A stretch of 64,000 nucleotides of DNA from Xanthostigma xanthostigma (GCA_963575645.1 OY754467.1:32113108-32177107), one strand, 5' to 3'. Positions 43,880 to 55,954 are shown, numbered from the stretch's first letter. Notes: generated by a model not told the origin, from the letters alone. Numbers and translations are program-made.

Positions 43880-44125
43880 ATGACGCCAGGTTGGTTTGTA
43901 GGTGTTTGTTCAAGTCGCCCACGTGACAATATACTGCTTTCTGATTGGTTCTTGCGTATACCTAGCAGCGTACCTAACAAGAAAAATAGCCCCTGTTCTA
44001 ATTTTAAAATCTATCTTGTGAGCTAGCAGGCGAGCCCGCAGTGACGTCATTTCCAGCTTCGTATCCAGCCTACCGGCCCGCAGAACTCCTAGCAGCGTTT
44101 CTAGCCTCGTGTGCAGCGGCCTTAA
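43880..44125. repeat. Repeat Z, partial copy
   Basis: TCGCCCACGTGACAATATAC, TGATTGGTTCTTGCG, GAGCCCGCAGTGACGTCATT and CGTGTGCAGCGGCCTTA also appear at 53010-53204. The left end is missing. Confidence 0.65.
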
Positions 44126-44664
44126 TACATTAGTGATTTTCGTAGCTAGCAAATTCTCGATTATGTTGCATCTTAACTGACTGTATATACATTCATCAGT
44201 CGCACCAGATATTATGTAATCGCAGAGAGTTCCACCTATTTAAAGACTCAAAAATGAAATAAACATGTATGTCCATTAATTATTAATTATTATCATTTAG
44301 TTCAATTTGAAGTTCCCATCCCTGACTTAGTTTCGAGTGTTGAGTAGCAACTTGTTTTGCAGACCACTGTTAATATTATACAAAAATGCTCTAGCGTAAT
44401 TAAATGCCAATATGTAGTACCTACCTACACCGCGGAGCCAACAACGAGAACTGACGGCGTAGCTCATAAATTATTGTCAACCGTAGCGCGATAACCGCAG
44501 GCAATGCCATAACGCGTAAACAACGAAAATAGATCAGTGGCGCACTTTGAAATTGATATTGTCTCTATTTGGATAGAACAAGAATGTCTAATCATGAGAT
44601 TTATTTGCGTTTATTTTGTTTAGTTCTGGCAGTTTACTATTGAATAGAAACGTCGAGATTTGAG
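44126..44664. other. Intergenic, no feature recognised
   Basis: Contains a GC-richer patch 44430-44530 and nothing identifiable. Confidence 0.3.
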
Positions 44665-44937
44665 CAGGCGCGGTCGCAGCCTGAAATTTTGGAGGGGTCA
44701 CTCACTACACTAATAAAAAATAGGTATCTGGAATAAAATAAACATTATTGCACAAGACACAATTTTATTTTATACATTACCTATAAAACAAATGGAAACT
44801 ATGTATAAATTTATCGCTGTTAGGGGATAGCTAAAAATTTCCTTTTATTATTTGGCAATTTTTTGAGATTTTTCAATTTGACCTTAGATTTTGGGGGGGG
44901 GTCATTTCCCCCGTGACCCCCCTTTGGACCGCGCCTG
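44665..44937. mobile_element. hAT-type MITE with exact 8-bp duplication
   Basis: CAGGCGCGGTCGCAGCC at the left and, reversed, CAGGCGCGGTCCAAAGG at the right, within identical GATTTGAG (44657-44664, 44938-44945). 273 bp; an inner G-run/C-run pair GGGGGGGGGTCA and TGACCCCCC. CA-G start and 8-bp duplication are typical of hAT. Confidence 0.88.
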
Positions 44938-45604
44938 GATTTGAGACTAGAAATTTAGCATATCACTCGACTTGTTACTTTATGAATTTTTTCAAAATGT
45001 CTTTCTCATCTTAATTGCGAGACTTCTCGAAAAATATCATATCTGCGATTACTATTCTTTAGCAGACTAATGCTGAGGTGCAGAAAGTATTGTCAAAAAT
45101 TTGATTTGACAATGACCTTAGATTGTGATCACATAATTACAGTTCATACATCAGGAGCAGTCTAATGTCGTATTCAAACTCCCTGTCATCTAAAACATTA
45201 AATTGTACTCATACAAAAATAAATGATTTTTAAGTTGATTTTTTTTAACAGCATATAAAAATCAAATAGACAAACAAATATTTCGAGTAACTTTTTTTTC
45301 AAAACTCAAAAATGAAAGAGAAACGGGCTTTCAAAGTTTTATTAAATTTTATCAAATTTTGAGGTCGAATCTGGCGTTAGACTATGTCACTATGGAAATA
45401 TGTTATGTCATTATCATATTCACAGAAATTTTTCGAAGTTGTCCCCGTTTTGTTGGGCACAAAACTGCGTGCGCCGTATAGCGATGCTTGTGTACATGCT
45501 TGTAGTCGCGATAAAGGCTTTCCGCGAATTACTTTGTGATGCATTTCCGACTCGTGCTATCATTTCTTCGCGTGTGTTAACCAGGCTTCTGAATTATTTA
45601 ATTA
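44938..45604. other. Intergenic with a repeat fragment
   Basis: 45080-45170 (TTTGATTTGACAATGACCTT, AGATTGTGA) resembles 12240-12300. The frame at 45400-45612 has no motif. Confidence 0.3.
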
Positions 45605-45619
45605 AATTTTAAAACATTA

Positions 45620-45790
45620 AAATTGGTCTCCATGAAAAGCGCTTTTATTTAAACGCGATAATATATAGCTTGTATCAATTCTGAATATCCATTCTAAATA
45701 TTAGTGAAAAAAATTTTGAAATCGAATGAGTAGTTTCGGAGATTGCCGCCTATATCCAAACTTACAAACTTTAACTCTTTATAATATTAT
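45620..45790 (-). mobile_element. Helitron-like fragment, reverse
   Basis: Reverse of 39484-39660: AAAAGCGCTTTTATTTAAAC, GAGTAGTTTCGGAGATT and TATAATATTATA. It abuts another element start (AGCGGTCCGTCCCGGTTTCA) at 45791. Confidence 0.55.
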
Positions 45791-46553
45791 AGCGGTCCGT
45801 CCCGGTTTCACCTGGGTGCGATAGATATAATTCTGCAAAATGTATTTCGATTGTGTCCCGGCGAGTGAACTAATAGCTTTGAGCAAGTTCTAACAGATGT
45901 CGCTATTTGGTACTAAAACAGTTTTAGGTCGTTTGCTTCTGAACTGATATTAGTGGTGTATGTTGGGTGAGAGGTGACACATATAGACGCCTGGCGGGGA
46001 TAACTGATCGATTGATAATTAATTGATAAGTTTTCGACCACATTATAACAATCGCACTTTCTTCAAATCTTTGATTAATGTCTGATTAAAACTCTTCAAT
46101 AAATAAAATTATCGACCAATTTTTCAGGCAATATATTAACAAAAAATATAATTAATACATTAACGTTTCGATCCGGATTTGGATCTTCTTCAGAACGGTT
46201 CTAAAAAATATAAAAAATAATTAATATTCGCTTTATATTATAAAATTCTATCAAAATAATTAATTTAGTATCAAAATATTGAAAAAATAATATTTAATAT
46301 TTTTATTTTAGGTTATAAGTATTTTTTAATGACAAATCATAAGAATTATAAACAAAAATTGTGCAAAAAATAAAAAAAAAATCTGGAGAGGGTCACCCTT
46401 ATCACGTAAGGGTATAAAAATAGCCTATGACCTATTCTCAGAGCTACCAAGTATACACAAAAAATTTCATAAAAATCAGTCAAGCCGTTTCGGAGGAGTT
46501 CGATAACAAACACTGTGACACGAGATTTTTATATTTCTATACCTAGTATAGAT
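45791..46553 (+). mobile_element. Dispersed element P, copy 1 (hammerhead-like motif inside)
   Basis: Begins GCGGTCCGTCCCGGTTTCAC, contains AATCTTTGATTAATGTCTGA, AATAAAATTATCGACC and the hammerhead-like core, and ends AAATTTCATAAAAATCAGTC, AAGCCGTTTCGGAGGAGTTC, CTGTGACACGAGATTTTTAT. The copy at 49067-49880 has the same order. The end resembles truncated retroelement copies common in insects, but no coding part is visible. Confidence 0.6.
46158..46200 (-). ncRNA. Hammerhead-like motif with intact stem I
   Basis: Minus strand: stem I strand CGTT, core CTGAAGA, extra A, stem II GATCC/GGATC, GAAA, CGTT, then stem I partner AATG (three Watson-Crick pairs and one G-U). The predicted cleavage point lies after GTT. 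Of the five motifs this one pairs best. Confidence 0.45.
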
Positions 46554-46807
46554 AGAAAAAATCACCCAATATCATCAAAGATATTTTTAGAACTAGTTAT
46601 TATCAATAACTTAAATAGTTGTTGCATTGTGAAGTCAGTCACTTTCAAAGTCAATGAACGTGCAATCAATATATTATCGTAATTCGACAGGTTCGTGAAG
46701 GTACAACGTACACCACACTTTACAACAGTATAGTAAGTTAATTTTTTCCAGCTTTCATTTAATTTGTTATAACTCATAATCGAATTTTAGAGGCAAACCG
46801 ATCTTAA
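46554..46807. other. Spacer, no feature recognised
   Basis: AT-rich; ends in TTAA of the next element. Confidence 0.3.
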
Positions 46808-47214
46808 GAGTATTCGTCCCTGCAAATACCCCCTGCACCCTTCATATCAAATCTTTTCCCCTCGCCTAAAAACGGTTCGCGCTCTCCCGACGCTATTTTT
46901 AAAGCTAGAGGGTTCTGGTAAACGCCAAATGAAATACAAAGAATCAGACTACAGATCCTTCAGGCGAATTTTTTGAAAAACAGTTTCGCCTACGTGTGAA
47001 ATATTACGTAACTTATTATTTTTTTCAAAAGGTTGTAAGTTTTTTTCAAAAAATTCGCCTGATGGATCTGTAGTCTGATTCTTTGTCTTTCATTTGGCGT
47101 TTACCAGATCCCTCTAGCTTTAAAAATAGCGTCGGGAGAGCGCGAACCGTTTTTAGGCGAGCGGAAAAGATTTGAGATGAAGGGTGCAGGGGGTATTTGC
47201 AGGGACGAATACTC
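46808..47214. mobile_element. TTAA-flanked foldback MITE
   Basis: Arms of about 190 bp start GAGTATTCGTCCCTGCAAAT and mirror through CCCCCTGCACCCTTCAT, GGTTCGCGCTCTCCCGACGC and CAGACTACAGATCC. The loop is AT-rich with TTTTTCAAAA words. TTAA lies on both sides (46804-46807, 47215-47218). Non-coding, piggyBac-like target. Confidence 0.8.
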
Positions 47215-47218
47215 TTAA

Positions 47219-47696
47219 GGGGTAGTCTTTAAACCACGTAACGCTCTTAAGAGCGGCCTTCGAAGTATACATGGCGTTGCAAGAGACAGACTCCTTGATG
47301 CCCTAAGCATTTCTTGCCTATGGCCACTCATCTTTAACAGCAGTCTAAAAATACTCTAATATTATCTGTCTCTGTCATGTTAAGTTTATAAAAAAAATTT
47401 CAAATTGTGAATGTCATTATAAGTTTAAAATTGATAGAAAAAAGTTAAATAGCATAGAATTTTAGGGAAAAATATTGAATTCACGCTCTCATTGAAAATT
47501 TGACTGTCTTTAAAATCGGTCCTTAGACATTTTTATACAGTTTACTGAAAAAAAGTTTAAAAAAATGTAAAGTTAAAAAACATTACGTTTTCATTTTCAA
47601 AATTAAATTATTATTTATTTTTAATTTCTCTATTTCTGAAGGCATTTTTATATCAGTAGATCACATTGTTGAGAACATGACAAAAAGAAAAAACAA
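47219..47696. other. Intergenic, no feature recognised
   Basis: AT-rich; a short palindrome GCTCTTAAGAGC at 47251. Confidence 0.3.
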
Positions 47697-47813
47697 TTTT
47701 TTTTGACACGGTCTCTTGATTTAGAAAAGCATGATGGAGGCTAGGTAGCCTCCATCATGCTTTTCTAAATCAATGCTTACCGTATGCCTCCATAGTTTAT
47801 CTGTCAAAAAAAA
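47697..47813. mobile_element. Small palindromic element
   Basis: Outer inverted ends TTTTTTTTGACA / TGTCAAAAAAAA enclose an exact 28-bp inverted repeat (47716-47743 and 47746-47773, loop GG): TTGATTTAGAAAAGCATGAT on the left arm. A further CCTCCAT word repeats at 47787. Probably a tiny MITE; cruciform-forming. Confidence 0.7.
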
Positions 47814-49066
47814 AAACCCTTAGGGCAGTTCGGCACATTTCTCACCAGAGGTCTCACCATTCCTTTGGGTTCCGAATTTAGAAGTCGATATCATCAAAGT
47901 ATACCGGTAATCTGAAAGTAACCAATAAGCTCATGTCTACTACGTAGCTCCATCCATGACATTGCAAGCAGAACGTTAAAGGCGAGTAGGTACCTAAGTA
48001 AATATTTCTGAGTTGACAAAGGGCAAGGTCAAACAGTGAAATACGAGTAATTGAAGTCAGTACACTTCACAAAAAACTGTCTTCGTCTCCATTAAAACGG
48101 TACTTAAAAATAAAATTCCTGAATATTTAACTTCAATTTATGTAAACAAAATGCATTCACGACATTAATAAAGTCAGTTGACATAACGGGTTGCCATTTT
48201 CGTTTTTCTTTTTTCGGGAGTCTCGATTGGACAACGAGTAAACAATTGAAGCACTAGTCAGTAAATATGTGTCAAAAACAAGTTCTCTTCCTTTTAAAAT
48301 GCACGTATGTGAAATAACGGAATATGTCAACTGTTTTGCAAGTGTGCGATTGCTATTTGTTTTGTTTTTTATTGCCGTTCTCTTTTTTCCGTGCATCGTT
48401 TTATAACTCAAGTGAGCTTAAAATGCATTTATTTTCTGAGAAATGTCCATTTATCATGCATTATTTTTGTTTCAGCTTTATTTCAGAATGATCTTCTGTT
48501 GTTTGTTGTATGTAATTTTAATTGAACCGTTTCATTATTTGAATGTTTTAAGTTACTGAGCCACTGTTTGATTTATGGAACTTTCGCAATATAAAAACAA
48601 CAAGTTCAAAAATTATGAAATTTTAAAATTAGCATTTCAATAATGTTCAGATTTTACAGTTCGTCATTTGTGAAAATGAGGATCTGAATTACAAATTACT
48701 TTCAAGTGTAATTTATGCTAACATTATGTAAAAAATATTTTTGTGATCAATTAGACCAAATTAAATCCATTGAAAAATTTTTTTCTTTCGATGTTCTAAA
48801 TTAAAATCCCGTGTAAGGGAATATGCAGACAGTGGCAACATAGCATTATTGTGAACCGAGCATCATCAGATTAGCGATCAGCGCAGACTATTATTGTGTT
48901 GAGAAGGATTTATTTAACGGTACTTTAATTTGAAGTGCGGGATAATATTTCGAAAATTCAATGCGTACTGGTTGTTATTTTTGATTTGCAATTTAAATTC
49001 GACATTGCAATTGCATGACCTGAAATCTAGTTACATCTTAAGTGCCTACCCAAATTTTATAGTTTA
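47814..49066. other. Intergenic, no feature recognised
   Basis: AT-rich. The minus-strand frame 48157-48411 (84 codons, basic) has no recognised domain. Confidence 0.3.
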
Positions 49067-49880
<814 letters not shown>

Positions 49881-49888
49881 TACCAATT

Positions 49889-50430
49889 CAACTCCACAAG
49901 TGGCGAATGGTATTAAGGTCAAAATTCACGTTTCAAAAATTTTCAATATTTTTTTGTTTTGTTTTCCCGAATACAAAAAGCATAATTTTGGATAAAATCT
50001 GTGCGTCTGTTAGTCTGATAGTCTATTAGTCTGTGAATACGATACCGGTAAACGGATGCGTGGATTGAAACCAAATTTTGGGAGGATGTTTAGTATGCAA
50101 ATATGAAGAGCTCTATTATTTTTGGGGACAATCGACGCATGCGCAGAAGAGAAATATGCTATAAAGTTATTTTTTATGTAATAACTGTATACTTTTAATA
50201 ACGGTTTATTATTATTCAATTTATTTTCACAAGAAAGTTTTGTAAATTTTTTTCCCTAAACTTTATAGTTTCGGAAATATTTTGAAAATAAAAAATCAGC
50301 TGTTCTTTTGTTCTATAGATCTATCAAAAAGAAATTAGGTAGCTTTGGCGAATTTTTACATGACGTGATAACATATTTTAAGTAGGTATTACCTACCATA
50401 CAAACGGATAGCAATATCATAACACATAAT
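49889..50430 (+). repeat. Dispersed repeat R, long copy 2
   Basis: Matches 7258-7790: CAAGTGGCGAATGGTATTAA, CGGATGCGTGGATTGAAACC, TTTTGGGAGGATGTTTAGTA, AATATGAAGAGCTC, GACGCATGCGCAGAAGAG, TTTACATGACGTGATAAC. Confidence 0.7.
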
Positions 50431-50876
50431 ATTTAATATTAGCCGTTACCCGCGTTACAGCAGGCGTTAGCAGAAATCTAATTTTTTTATAATAATTAGG
50501 TTTTCCCAAAAATAATATGACGGACAGCGTGATGTCATCTTGGCCGCCACACTTCGTCATTAAACGTAAATAGACGGTCGCTACATCTCTCAATAAATTT
50601 ATCAACTAAAACTGGACATCGAGGATCTTATTGCACAAATGTCTTCCGAAGATGGCCACACGCACGAAGACTCGACTGTATACATATACTTAAACTTTTT
50701 TGTTTTTTGAATTATTTTTAAAACCTGTAAGTAATATTTTTTGTGCACGGTGCTTATGTAATTTATGTTCCCACATGTTGCGCTCAGAACGCTCTGGGGT
50801 TATACATCCGGCCCCAGCTGTATGTGATCTGACTACTTTGACTTTATATAGGGTAAAGGCATCGGCTCTCGATCAT
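50431..50876. other. Intergenic, no feature recognised
   Basis: No repeat partner; ends at the target site of the next hAT element. Confidence 0.3.
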
Positions 50877-51347
50877 CAGTGGCGGATTTACACATTTCCC
50901 AAGTATAGACTTTTAAAGTGCCGCCCTTACCTCTACAATTGTCAGTTCCTAGATTATTTTTACAATCCAACAATTAGATAGATAGATAGATAAAGGCCTT
51001 TATTTTTTTGGTACAAATGTAGGTACATAAATAGCGTCAATATAAATACTTAGTTATAAAAATTCGACCAAATTTGTAGTGAGCCTTAGCTAATAAGTAT
51101 TTTTTTTAGATTTTTCCTAAGCTTTTGTTTGAAAATGCACAAAAATAGTTTTTGGGTATATTTCTGATTGAATCAAAGCATAACCATGTGCGACTAATAA
51201 GGCGGGGTAATGTATGCTACTTACACAATAATGTACAGTTACATATACGGTAAAAGTAATTAATAAATAAATTACCTTTATTTGCCGCCCCTAAAATCTG
51301 CCGCCCTAGGCTCAAGCCTACTCAGCCTGCTGGTAAATCCGCCACTG
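50877..51347. mobile_element. hAT-type non-autonomous element
   Basis: CAGTGGCGGATTTACACAT at the left and, reversed, CAGTGGCGGATTTACCAGC at the right. Flanks TCGATCAT (50869-50876) and TCAATCAT (51348-51355) match at 7 of 8 bases. A GATA microsatellite lies at 50976-50992 and GCCGCCC words near both ends. 471 bp, non-coding. Confidence 0.82.
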
Positions 51348-51705
51348 TCAATCATCCCTCTGTGTTCAACTGCAGATTTAGATTTATAGTTGATTGATAA
51401 TTTATCACAATATAGCATAGTATAATATTGCAATAGAGAAAATTGTAATGTTATTACTATAATCGACTAATATTTTAACTCAATACCTATACTCTATCGG
51501 TGAAAAGAGAATTTTGAAAATAATTATTCGTTATTAGGCTGTACCTACTCAAAGCTGGGAAATATATGTTGTATCTAAAATATCTTGTATCATACTTTGT
51601 GTATCTTAGATATCTACTAATTTTATATTTCTTATCCGAAAATAAACAGACTGCTCAAAAGTGTATATTTATTTCGAGGGCAGATGCAGGTATATGTGTA
51701 AGTAC
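51348..51705. other. AT-rich spacer, no feature recognised
   Basis: Nothing recognised on either strand. Confidence 0.3.
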
Positions 51706-52033
51706 AGTAGAACCTCTTTAATTCGAAAACCTCAAAACTCGAAAAAATGTTTTGTTCCCTTCACTTCAAGCCCCAGGAAAACCAGTTCGCGTATCGGTGG
51801 ACCAATATCTGTCACATGAACCAATATGGTGTCAGCTACTGGGTAACGTATACACGTTCATGGCTTACTTGTGTGTAGAGTCTGTGAAGTTAAACAACTT
51901 TGGTTACTATGGCGAAAACAGGTGGAAAGGACCGAAGTTTTCAACATAACAGCGCCATCTCACGTGCGCCAAAATAACGCTGCATCTCGAAACACAGCAA
52001 GCATAGGAAGCTATTTCTTGGTGTTACTGTTAT
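51706..52033. mobile_element. pogo-type end followed by a diverged reverse copy of the intron MITE
   Basis: 51706-51745 reads ACAGTAGAACCTCTTTAATT, a pogo/Tigger-like end also seen at 60317. 51752-52033 then matches 3036-3290 in reverse: AACTTTGGTTACTATGGCGA, AAACAGGTGGAAAG, GCGCCATCTCACGTGCGCC, CGAAACACAGCAAGCATAGG. Confidence 0.6.
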
Positions 52034-52127
52034 ACAACATATCTTGTAAAGGCCCCTGCATACGAGGCTGGTTTTTATCCCTGGAATCGCTGCTGATTTC
52101 ATTGCTAGGTTCCAAGCGTGCTGTGGT

Positions 52128-52814
52128 TAGGGCTGCCACCTTTCAAAAAAAGCAGACCCGGAGATTTTGGAAAAATGTTGTTTTAATTAAAATAAAACAT
52201 TTTTTTTAAGTATGAATTGTTTATTTATAGTAACGGCAACGTATTTTTTTACATTTAAATAACCTAGCTAGTGCCAGGCTGACTTGGACCAGCTTGACAC
52301 TTAAAACTATATTTTTAATTCTGTAGGGATTGTTTTAGCATCTTTTCTTGCTCAGGTTTTTTAAAAACTTCAAAAACGCTTGACAATTCATATTGTAATT
52401 AGCCTTCACCATGTTCACTGACAAGTAGTTTCGCTCGTCTGTCAACAAATTTCCCATTAAAGAAAAAACGCGTTCTACGAAAGCATTGCTTATACTTTAT
52501 AGAGATTGAAAAATTTTTTCTAATTATTTTCGACAGTTCGGTGAAGTTTGCGGTGACTTTGAATAACTGAACCCATCGTTAATTAACAGACAATGTTGAA
52601 TCATTAGATTGTATGAACTGAGGAAATACTTGATTTAATTTATTGATCTTGTCATAAAGCCTATGTATCTTCATCCAAATTTTTCAAACCAAGTGATTCG
52701 ACAGCTTCCACAGCATCTGTCTGACCCGGAGACATCGATGATAAACCCGTAGCCCGGATATGCACTATTCAAACCCGTAGACTCCGGGTCAAACCCGGAG
52801 GGGTGGCAGCCCTA
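52128..52814 (-). mobile_element. hAT element remnant nested in Z
   Basis: Ends TAGGGCTGCCACCTTTC and, reversed, TAGGGCTGCCACCCCTC lie between exact GCTGTGGT (52120-52127, 52815-52822). Sub-terminal CCCGGAG / CTCCGGG words. 687 bp; the minus strand keeps a piece of transposase. Confidence 0.9.
52310..52500 (-). pseudogene. hAT transposase C-terminal fragment
   Basis: Minus-strand ISNAFVERVFSLMGNLLTDE then RNYLSVNMVKA matches the hAT dimerisation block (S-N-A-x-x-E-R-x-F-S-L ... D-x-R-N-R-L). After a frameshift it continues LSSVFEVFKKPEQEKMLKQS. In-frame stops precede it. Clearly inactive. Confidence 0.75.
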
Positions 52815-53204
52815 GCTGTGGTGCTGAATTTTGTGATGGTTTGTATTTGTGTTGGCTTCATACGATGTGTGTTTTGAAGTCGGATTTGTAGATGGTTTTG
52901 ATGCACGCTCAGTGACACTTCGGATGTTAACAAAAGTGGATATTTATTGTCTCTGAACCGAGCACACACTATGACACCATGTTTGTTAATGACGTACGCC
53001 CGTGTCGCCCACGTGACAAGATACTGTTCTCTGATTGGTTCTTGCGCAAAGCCAGCAGAGAATGAAGCAGGAATTTTGAAACAAAGCTTGCAAACATGCA
53101 GCGGAGCCCGAAGTGACGGCATTTCCATCCTCGTCGTCAGCACGACACCCAGTACAAGTCCCAGCAGCGAGTCCAGAGGCAAAACCAGTGTGCAGAGACC
53201 TTAA

Positions 53205-54309
53205 ACATCAGGTAAGTGGGTGGTAGCCGGTGTCTTTACCCAACATTTTCAGTTTATTCTAACTTCAGAGCTGACACTCTATCGATACAAATCCCTAATT
53301 AATTTAAAAAACATTTTTCGATTAATTAGTCTTAATTACGAAAACTTTTAAGGTAGTTGCTTAACAGTTGGTGGTCTTAAAAACTTTAATAAAGATTTTT
53401 TCATTGATTGTTTAGACGTTGTTGAACCTTGAGTATGTTTATTCGCATTTAAAAGTAATAAAATAACTAATTTTTAAGCAAAATGAAAATGCATTAATGA
53501 GTCACAGCAGGAAATTTAAATGAATAAAGAGAGTTTATTTACATCCATGTACTTGTTGCAGATATTTTATTTTCTTTCGATTTATGAATGTCCATTTCAG
53601 AGCTCAAACAATACCGATAATAATCTGTAAACAAAAGTCATATATCATAGACTTGATAAAAGCAGTGTTGATCATATTATATTTAATAACTTCTATATTG
53701 CTAGTGGCCGTAAGTGGAAGCGTGGCCCATGAAGTGTGACAGAAAATTATTGTTTCTATCTCTTTCTTTTTATTTGACCCGTTGTGCGCAAGCGTTGCGT
53801 CTGTAGTGGGGTAATAAGTAAGTGAAATAGAGCAAGCCACCTCCCTTTCACAGCTTAGTTACATAAGTAAACTGACGCTGCAACTGACGCGCATCCATTC
53901 ACGGACATGCGCATGAGACTCAGAGTATAATACATGAGACAGTCGTATGTCTGCACCGTAGTGTTTAAGTCTTTCTCTCCGATCTTTGCTAGCAATATAG
54001 AAGGTATTAAATATACGGTGTTGATGCTGTTTCATATTTATCATTATAAATACTAACTTCCGTGAAAATATGTCATTCTTACGGAATCGGTTAATTTATT
54101 CATGCCTGACTCTCAACCTTTTTGTTCCAAATGAAATTATAGTGATTAGCAATGGGATCGAAAAATCATATACGTTCGCGTATAGAATTAGAATCAAAAG
54201 TAGAAGCCAAAAGGTTTACACTGCTATCAACAGGGTCTTACGCGTGTGTGTTTTTGGAATTTTCATGTGGTTGCAGTAACAAACGCGGTTTTGATTGATT
54301 TTGGAACGA
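53205..54309. other. Intergenic, no feature recognised
   Basis: No repeat partner seen. Frames at 53604-54044 lack motifs. Confidence 0.3.
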
Positions 54310-54953
54310 AGTTCCTTACGGGGCGTCATAAGATATAAATGGAGAGGACTAGAAAAAAAACGCAAAGAAAAAATGGTAAAGAAAGGCGTACAGAAAATCT
54401 GTAACGAAAATCTACAAATATAATTACCTATTGTATGTCTGTCCGTAGACATAGAAAGTTGAAATTTGGCACACTTATATAATATAGGGCATGGGACAGA
54501 TTCTAACGGAGCCGAATTTTTGAATTTTGGTTCTAGAGGCGAGCAAATTGAAAACAAAAAAGTTTTTCGCTTATAATTCGCTCAATTAAATCAGATAGGT
54601 TCGAAACCTGTCACGAAAGAGTAGAAAATTTTACATAGATTTCGTACAACAGATTTCTCGCAGACAGTTTTTTATACATAGAAAAATTGAAATAGACACT
54701 GTATAAATTCGATTTTGCCTAATACATCTCGCACGCGGGTCGGTTGTCTTCGTTCGTTGCACACTACGTTATGGACATTTAAAGATTGCGTATGTTTTGC
54801 CTTAAAATAAAAATATTGCATTTGTTCAAAAACGGATGCCATTTCAAATATTAGTCAGTTTTTTGACATTAATATATATTTTGTGAAATGCAATGCCTTC
54901 TAACTTCACGATTTGTTATAAATTAATGTGTAGTATCAAGCATGTATGTTGTA

Positions 54954-55031
54954 GTTATAGGTAATGGTGTACGGGTACGATTCTCGCTTTGGGTGCGAGA
55001 AGTCCCGGGTTCAAATAATCCTGGTTGTGCC
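54954..55031 (+). pseudogene. tRNA-Pro-like sequence inside X copy 2
   Basis: GGTGTACGGGTACGATTCTC, GCTTTGGGTGCGAGAAG (anticodon UGG, five-pair CTCGC/GCGAG stem intact) and TCCCGGGTTCAAATAATC follow tRNA-Pro. The T-arm 3-prime side and acceptor stem are altered, so it is probably not functional. Confidence 0.7.
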
Positions 55032-55134
55032 CAGTATTGTTTTTCCTTTTTTAGCAAATATTTGATAACATTGTTTTATTATTTTTCAGTATTATGTTTT
55101 TTTTATAGTATGTATTTTGCTCTAGATAAATGTT

Positions 55135-55172
55135 AGGGTGTCCCGGGTTCGATTCCCGACAGATGCGCAACA
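55135..55172 (+). pseudogene. 3-prime half of the X tRNA-Gly-like sequence
   Basis: GGGTGTCCCGGGTTCGATTC, CCGA then ATGCGCAAC aligns with the T-arm side of 28842-28876. The 5-prime half is missing; the Pro-like sequence lies about 105 bp upstream. Confidence 0.6.
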
Positions 55173-55345
55173 AATGTAATGTTTAAATTTTTAGAGTCAA
55201 ATTACACGATTAATTTTTGTTTAATAATCATATTATATTATAAATAAAATCTTCGAATAATTTATCAGACAAGTTAGTAAAAAAATTATTTGATACATAA
55301 TAAATAGCGAAAAGAACTTCGTTTCACGGCAACTCTCGTCTTTCT

Positions 55346-55954
55346 TAAAAATATTTGTTTTCAGATCTACTGATTTTGGTGCCAAGCAGATAAGTGGTTT
55401 TGGAAATACAGCTATTTTGTACATATGATAATATTGTCTAAGTAGTATAGTATGAGAACTTTCTGGAAATGTCCACTGACAGTTTTTATACAGTCGAACA
55501 AATCTGTATTTTGCTTATTAGAAATTATTTTTATGATTTTTAACAAATATTTCAAAAATCATAAAGAATGGTTTTGAGTTACATGACAAGTTTAAGTACG
55601 TCTTTGTCTTTTTATCTACAATTTTCACCCCGTGAAATGTGCCGAACTAGACTGATTTCTTAGCCTATTGGTAAATCCTTTTCTGTGTACTATAAAAAAA
55701 AATAATGTCCAACTCTCTGACTTAAAACGTTGCCTTTCTAGTACGAAGATAAAAAAGATATCGATTCCAGTTTGCAACGATAGTTTTAAGTTGACAGTCT
55801 ATGTATGTAAAATATAAAAGGAAATATCCTATTTTGTAAATAAAACGTTCTTTATTTACAATACTGCAACAATAAGAACGAACGATGCACACATTAAGTG
55901 ATTGTATTGAGAACCAGGGTTGGCCAACGTCAATAAACATATTTCAATTACAAA
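55346..55954. other. Intergenic, no feature recognised
   Basis: AT-rich. No motif. Confidence 0.3.

Larger units (their letters stand above)
52055..53204. mobile_element. Repeat Z, longest copy, split by a hAT element
   Basis: Ends AAAGGCCCCTGCATACGAGG and, reversed, TTTAAGGTCTCTGCACACTG are imperfect inverted repeats. The interior shares TCGCCCACGTGACA.GATACT, CTCTGATTGGTTCTTGCGC and GAAGTGACGGCATTTCC with the other Z copies. After removing 52128-52814 the element is about 460 bp. Target duplication not resolved. Confidence 0.6.
54310..55345 (+). mobile_element. Element X, copy 2 (with tRNA-Pro-like and split tRNA-Gly-like segments)
   Basis: Follows copy 1 (27360-29060) from ATAAATGGAGAGG through GACATAGAAAGTTG, TTTACATAGATTTCG, AAACGGATGCCATTTCAAAT and AATGCCTTCTAACTTCACG. 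It then diverges for about 190 bp, where a tRNA-Pro-like sequence sits, and rejoins at GGTTCGATTCCCGACAGATG. It continues to ATTTATCAGACAA and AATAAATAGCGAAAAGAAC. No nested MITE here. Confidence 0.7.

Noticed and set aside
50700-50981. 93-codon frame with cysteines (ARCLCNLCSH)
   Set aside because: Runs across the target site and into the hAT element at 50877, so it is not an ancestral coding unit.
52769-53182. 137-codon minus-strand frame
   Set aside because: Crosses the hAT/Z boundary at 52814 and lies in repeat Z, whose other copies do not keep the frame.
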